Source: Ruminococcus sp. (GTDB lineage Bacteria; Bacillota; Clostridia; Oscillospirales; Ruminococcaceae). From it: a stretch of DNA of 34,523 bases. This document shows positions 31,030-34,523 of this stretch, in pieces. A program made the position numbers and the translations under genes. Below the pieces are notes generated by a model. That model saw only the letters and a program-made list of their open reading frames with translations, did no database searches and was not told the DNA's origin. The stretch spans positions 1 through 34,523 of the forward strand of contig JAFSBM010000078.1 in the NCBI GenBank assembly GCA_017437285.1, read 5' to 3'. Position 1 is the stretch's first letter; each line of letters opens with the position of its first letter.

Positions 31030-33633
31030 ATGAAAGTACAGAATAAAAAATGTATATTTAATCTCAGCATTAAAAATATGAAATTGGCAAGAGTTAGAAA
31101 TATTGTTGCTATTATTGCAATAGTGCTTACAACGCTTCTTTTTACATCGCTTTTTACAATTCTTGGTTCAATTGTTAAGGGATTTGAATATTCAAACTTC
31201 CGACAAGTAGGAACCTATGCACACGGAGAATACAAGAATATTACTAAAGAACAGGTTGAAATATTATCTGACGACAAGAGAATAGACAATTACGGAATAC
31301 GACGTGTTCTCGGATTTGGTTCAGATGAAAGGCTTATAAAGAATTATACAGAAATAAGCTGTATGGACGAAAATACTGTAGAATGGTCATTTATTACGCC
31401 TGCAACAGGTAGACTTCCGAAAGAGAACACAAACGAGGCTGCCGCTGATACTAAGGTGCTTGAATGTCTTGGTGTGCCATTGGAAATCGGTGCAGAATTT
31501 TCTGTAACTATTGAAGTAGACGGTGTTGAAACGGCAGAGGAATTCGTTCTCTGCGGCTGGTGGGAACGTGATGTGGTTTCTATGGCAAGTAATATCATTG
31601 TACCCGAAAGCAGACTTGAACAGACTTTCGATAAGCTGAATACACAGTTTATTGACGAAAATATCGGCAGTTATATGATGACAATAATGCTGAAAAGTTC
31701 ACGTAATATCGAATCTACATTAAATTCTATTGTAGAAGAAAAGGGGTATTCTCTTAATTCTGATGATGATAATTATATCAAAGTCGGAAGCAACTGGGGC
31801 TATACAGGTGAAGCAGACGGCGAAACAAACCTTGGTACATCATTAACTGTATTTACTCTGCTTTTACTTATAGCACTTGTCGGATATCTTATAATCTATA
31901 ATATTTTCAGAATTTCCGTTTCAAACGATATTCGCCATTATGGTATGCTTAAAACTATCGGTACAACAGGAAGTCAGATTCGCTCAATCATCCTCACACA
32001 GGCAATTATTCTTTCAGTTTTCGGCATATCTATCGGTTTAATTCTTGGTTGGTTAACAGGTGCATTGCTCACTCCTATGGTAATGAGTGGAACTAACGCT
32101 GATAGAACAGCGGGCGTTTCAGCAAGTCCCATTATATTTATTTTGTCAGCCTTTTTCTCCTTTGCAACTGTTGTTTTATCCTGCTTAAAGCCAGGGAAAA
32201 TCGCTGCTTCTGTTTCTCCTATTGAAGCTTTGAGATATACAGAAACTACACCTGGCAAGTTTACCAGAAAAAGCGGAAAAGCAATATCAATTTCACGTAT
32301 GGCTGCGGCAAATCTTGCAGGCAGTAAGGGTAAAACAGCTGTAACTGTTATATCTCTTTCGCTTTCTGTTGTGCTTTTTACTCTGACAATAACATTTGCA
32401 GGCAGTTTCAGCGTTGATAAATATCTTAAAGATGAAATTTTCGACTATCAGGTGTCCTGTGCTGAGTATTTCAATATAAAAGCTGAATGGAATTACAACA
32501 ACGCCCTGACATATGATTATGTTGCACCAATTGAAGAACTTGACGGCATCACAGGTATGGGAGTAACCTGTGGAATTGATTTTCACTCTCACCCTTCTGC
32601 ATTACTTCCAAAGGATGTAGTACGTAAAAATATGAAGTCATATAACGATGATGAAAAAACAATTGATGAATTTTTTTCAAGAAATCAAAACGCTGACGGT
32701 CTTGTTTCTTATAGCAGTCAGATTCAGGGAATGGATGAGTTTATTCTCACTCAGATGACTGTAACCGAGGGCGATATATCCAAGCTTTTATCAGATGAAA
32801 ATTACGTTGCTGTTGATAGTGAAAGCGGATTGAATGTGGGCGATACTGCGATTATGGTTTTTACAGAAAACACGCAGATTACAATGAGAACCGGTGAGGT
32901 TTATACTGATTGGAGTTACATTGATGATTCAATGTTTGGTATGATAGAAAATATTGATTATGACGAGATTGAAGTTGAGTTTATTGTAGCAGCAAAAATC
33001 AACCTATATAATTCTATCGGCTATCGCTATTATACAGGCGAACAGTTTATCGTAAGCAACGACAAGCTATTAGAATTTTATCCCAATGCCGCACCACTCA
33101 GCTATGTTTTCAATGCAGAGGATGAAAAGGAAGCCGATATTGAAAAGTTTATTGAGAATTACACTAAAAACGGCAATATGGACTATTCCAGCAAGGCAAC
33201 TCTTGCTGCTGAATTTGAATCATTCAAAAATACGTTTTTTATCCTCGGCGGTGCATTAAGCCTTATTGTAGGACTTGTGGGTGTTCTTAATTTCATTAAC
33301 ACTATCCTCACAGGTATTATTTCAAGAAAAAAAGAATTTGCTACATTGCAGGCTATAGGTATGACAGGAAAACAGCTCAAGGCTATGCTGATTTATGAGG
33401 GGATTATGTATATGATAGGTGCGGCAATAACAGCGGTTGTGTTTAATTTCCTTACCATACCGATTTCATCTGTCATGGAAAAGATATTCTGGTTCTGCGA
33501 CTACAGATTTACAATTCTTCCGACAGCTATTACAATTCCGATATTTGCGGCAATTGGAGTAATTGTTCCGATAATTACATATATGATTTTCACTAAAAAA
33601 TCGGTTATAGAAAGACTCAGGGAAAGTGAGTAA
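31030..33633 (+). CDS. FtsX-type ABC transporter permease with two extracellular domains
   Basis: 867 residues from ATG 31030, chosen over the GTG at 31021 because GGGGTGA stands 7 bases before it. About eight membrane helices in two FtsX-like halves: one near 22-48, three at about 275-392, one near 436-458, and three at about 735-860. Two large outside domains lie at about 50-270 and 460-735. The conserved cytoplasmic coupling region KTIGTTGSQIRSIIL appears in the first half and QAIGMTGKQLKAMLIYEG in the second. With its ATPase and the two-component pair, it probably handles or detects peptides or lipid-linked targets at the cell surface, as BceAB- and MacB-like systems do. The precise substrate is unknown. 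Confidence 0.9.
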   Translation: MKVQNKKCIFNLSIKNMKLARVRNIVAIIAIVLTTLLFTSLFTILGSIVKGFEYSNFRQVGTYAHGEYKNITKEQVEILSDDKRIDNYGIRRVLGFGSDERLIKNYTEISCMDENTVEWSFITPATGRLPKENTNEAAADTKVLECLGVPLEIGAEFSVTIEVDGVETAEEFVLCGWWERDVVSMASNIIVPESRLEQTFDKLNTQFIDENIGSYMMTIMLKSSRNIESTLNSIVEEKGYSLNSDDDNYIKVGSNWGYTGEADGETNLGTSLTVFTLLLLIALVGYLIIYNIFRISVSNDIRHYGMLKTIGTTGSQIRSIILTQAIILSVFGISIGLILGWLTGALLTPMVMSGTNADRTAGVSASPIIFILSAFFSFATVVLSCLKPGKIAASVSPIEALRYTETTPGKFTRKSGKAISISRMAAANLAGSKGKTAVTVISLSLSVVLFTLTITFAGSFSVDKYLKDEIFDYQVSCAEYFNIKAEWNYNNALTYDYVAPIEELDGITGMGVTCGIDFHSHPSALLPKDVVRKNMKSYNDDEKTIDEFFSRNQNADGLVSYSSQIQGMDEFILTQMTVTEGDISKLLSDENYVAVDSESGLNVGDTAIMVFTENTQITMRTGEVYTDWSYIDDSMFGMIENIDYDEIEVEFIVAAKINLYNSIGYRYYTGEQFIVSNDKLLEFYPNAAPLSYVFNAEDEKEADIEKFIENYTKNGNMDYSSKATLAAEFESFKNTFFILGGALSLIVGLVGVLNFINTILTGIISRKKEFATLQAIGMTGKQLKAMLIYEGIMYMIGAAITAVVFNFLTIPISSVMEKIFWFCDYRFTILPTAITIPIFAAIGVIVPIITYMIFTKKSVIERLRESE

Positions 33634-33671
33634 TAGTATTCCTGCATATTCTTGCCTCGTTTTCAACATAA

Positions 33672-33829
33672 GGGCATCTCTAAAAACCCCTTTTGAGAAA
33701 AAACAGCTATGCACGACATCTGCTTCGTCAACCTCCCTTGGAGTACGAAAGCACGCCTTCGGAAGCTTTCCTTGCAGCTGCCGCACCTATCTGTTTTTTT
33801 TTTAATCGAACGGGTTTTTAGAGATGCCC
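33672..33829 (+). mobile_element. MITE-like element, intact copy (158 bp)
   Basis: Ends GGGCATCTCTAAAAA and TTTTTAGAGATGCCC, with flanking duplication ATAA (33668-33671 and 33830-33833). Same orientation as the 9603 copy. It sits in the gap after the permease gene. A minus-strand frame through it, opening near 33786, is repeat sequence rather than a gene. Confidence 0.9.
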
Positions 33830-33918
33830 ATAATTATGATTGAAAATTCGTACAAAAACTTTGCGTCAACATAACCTAATAAAATTTGAATCAATATGGT
33901 GTTTTCTACACAAATAAA

Positions 33919-33966
33919 AATGCAAAAATCCGCTGACTGATTCCTCCGTCAGCGGATTTTTGCATT
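33919..33966. terminator. Bidirectional intrinsic terminator between convergent genes
   Basis: A perfect 19-base stem (33919-33937 with 33948-33966) has an A-rich left arm and a TTTTTGCATT right arm, so it can stop transcription from both sides: the transporter operon on + and the nuclease-like gene on -. Confidence 0.9.
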
Positions 33967-33973
33967 ATTGCCG

Positions 33974-34523
33974 TTAGTTATGATTATATTCAAACTTTTC
34001 AATCTGACAGGTATGCACCTTTTCTTTCTCATCATAATTAATTCCAACGAGGAGAATATCTCCGCCGTAGCCTGAAATAGCGTCGCAGTAGCCTTTTTCT
34101 TTGATTTGCTCAATTGCTCCGCCTGATGAATGATTCCATTTCAACTCAATGAGAAGTGCGGGTTTACGGGAATTTTTCTTCGGAAAAAAGAGAATATCTG
34201 CATATCCCTTGCCACTTGGAAGCTCCTGAAAATCAATATAGTCATCCACACGACTCACATAAGCAAGCATGATAACCATTCGCAAAGCCTGCTCATTGTT
34301 GTAAAACTTTGCGTTAGCATAATACTGATGTGCCATTTCGATACGTTCCGCAACTTCATCGCCGTCCATACGGAGAGTAGCTTTTAGCAGAGCATCAGAG
34401 TTTTTGATGACTTTTGAAAGTTCTTCACGGGAACTGTTTTTCGTTGCTCGGATGAACTCAGCACGAACCTCTTCATTTGGAATATATACAGCTCTATCAT
34501 TGCCATCGTAAGCAAGATAACCA
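33974..34523 (-). CDS. PD-(D/E)XK nuclease superfamily protein (DUF1703-type), C-terminal part
   Basis: The minus-strand frame is open to the window edge, giving at least 182 residues; the N-terminal AAA-like part lies outside. Visible family features are GYLAYD followed by VYIPNEEVRAEFIRA, EMAHQYYANAKFYNNEQALR, and the nuclease core GYADILFFPK, then ALLIELKW (Asp and the ExK pair), and GGDILLVGINYD near the end. The family is widespread and often multi-copy in gut Firmicutes and Bacteroidetes. The biological role is unknown; nuclease activity is inferred from the motif. Confidence 0.88.
   Translation of the reverse strand, partial: GYLAYDGNDRAVYIPNEEVRAEFIRATKNSSREELSKVIKNSDALLKATLRMDGDEVAERIEMAHQYYANAKFYNNEQALRMVIMLAYVSRVDDYIDFQELPSGKGYADILFFPKKNSRKPALLIELKWNHSSGGAIEQIKEKGYCDAISGYGGDILLVGINYDEKEKVHTCQIEKFEYNHN

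Noticed and set aside
33466-33786. Minus-strand frame of about 106 residues opening inside the MITE
   Set aside because: It begins in repeat DNA and runs antisense into the permease gene, so it is a shadow of both.
1-34523. CRISPR arrays, tRNA or rRNA genes, prophage structural genes
   Set aside because: I saw no regularly spaced short repeats, tRNA-like cloverleaves, rRNA sequence or phage morphogenesis genes.

Overview
The window looks like a chromosomal segment from a low-GC Gram-positive gut Firmicute. My best guess is Ruminococcus or a near relative in the Oscillospiraceae. This rests on strong AGGAGG-type ribosome sites, sigma-A promoters with 17-base spacers, AT-rich codon use and gene content; no rRNA or tRNA is present to confirm it. 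Every gene except the last reads on the + strand.

Region 1 (1-5021) is a type I secretion locus: the 3' end of an RTX-type calcium-binding repeat protein, an intercistronic hairpin, an HlyB-like ABC exporter with a degenerate peptidase-like domain, and an HlyD-like adaptor, closed by a strong terminator. Region 2 (5022-6517) holds terminators, a perfect inverted repeat that could be an oriT, a small helical protein and a very short relaxase-like protein, probably the remnant of a mobilizable element. Region 3 (6426-9175) encodes UDP-glucose dehydrogenase with an XRE-type DNA-binding domain fused to its N-terminus, followed by a UDP-glucuronate 4-epimerase. A palindrome lies over the promoter of this pair.

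Region 4 (9122-22049) opens with a long leader containing an imperfect tandem repeat, a promoter, an inserted 159-bp MITE-like element and a terminator-like hairpin. It continues as an exopolysaccharide/capsule operon: short PglD/NeuD-like acetyltransferase, polyprenyl-phosphate sugar-1-phosphate transferase, SDR epimerase carrying a perfect in-frame 72-bp tandem duplication, three family 2 glycosyltransferases, two TupA-like ATP-grasp proteins, Wzy-like polymerase, polysaccharide pyruvyl transferase, Wzx-like flippase and a divergent MurB paralogue. From about 13.1 kb to 21.9 kb the sequence is clearly more AT-rich than its flanks, as expected of a transferred serotype-like island. The inferred product is an acidic, Wzx/Wzy-made polysaccharide containing uronic acid with unusual pyruvyl, lactyl or amino-acid decorations.

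Region 5 (22058-28370) holds a small peptide/hairpin leader, a large serine recombinase and a run of nine mostly unrelated small genes (hydrolase, transglutaminase-like, two unknown soluble proteins, two small membrane proteins, GNAT, HD-domain, LURP-one-like). The run lies between two near-identical 23-bp direct repeats and contains a duplicated 50-bp junction. Region 6 (28405-33633) is a response regulator and histidine kinase with an ABC ATPase and an FtsX-type permease, separated by a terminator and two abutting MITE-like elements. The window ends with another 159-bp-class MITE, a bidirectional terminator and a convergent, truncated PD-(D/E)XK nuclease-like gene.

Gene-free stretches over 300 bases are 5022-5390, 6146-6517, 9086-9924, 21926-22236, 30002-30346 and 33634-33973. 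Each holds the terminators, promoters, repeats or MITEs listed below; apart from those I see nothing in them. The recurrent MITE family (three intact copies with 4-bp target duplications, plus fragments) is the best-supported structural novelty. The HTH-Ugd fusion, the 72-bp duplication, the MurB paralogue and the repeat-bounded gene array are the most interesting functional leads.
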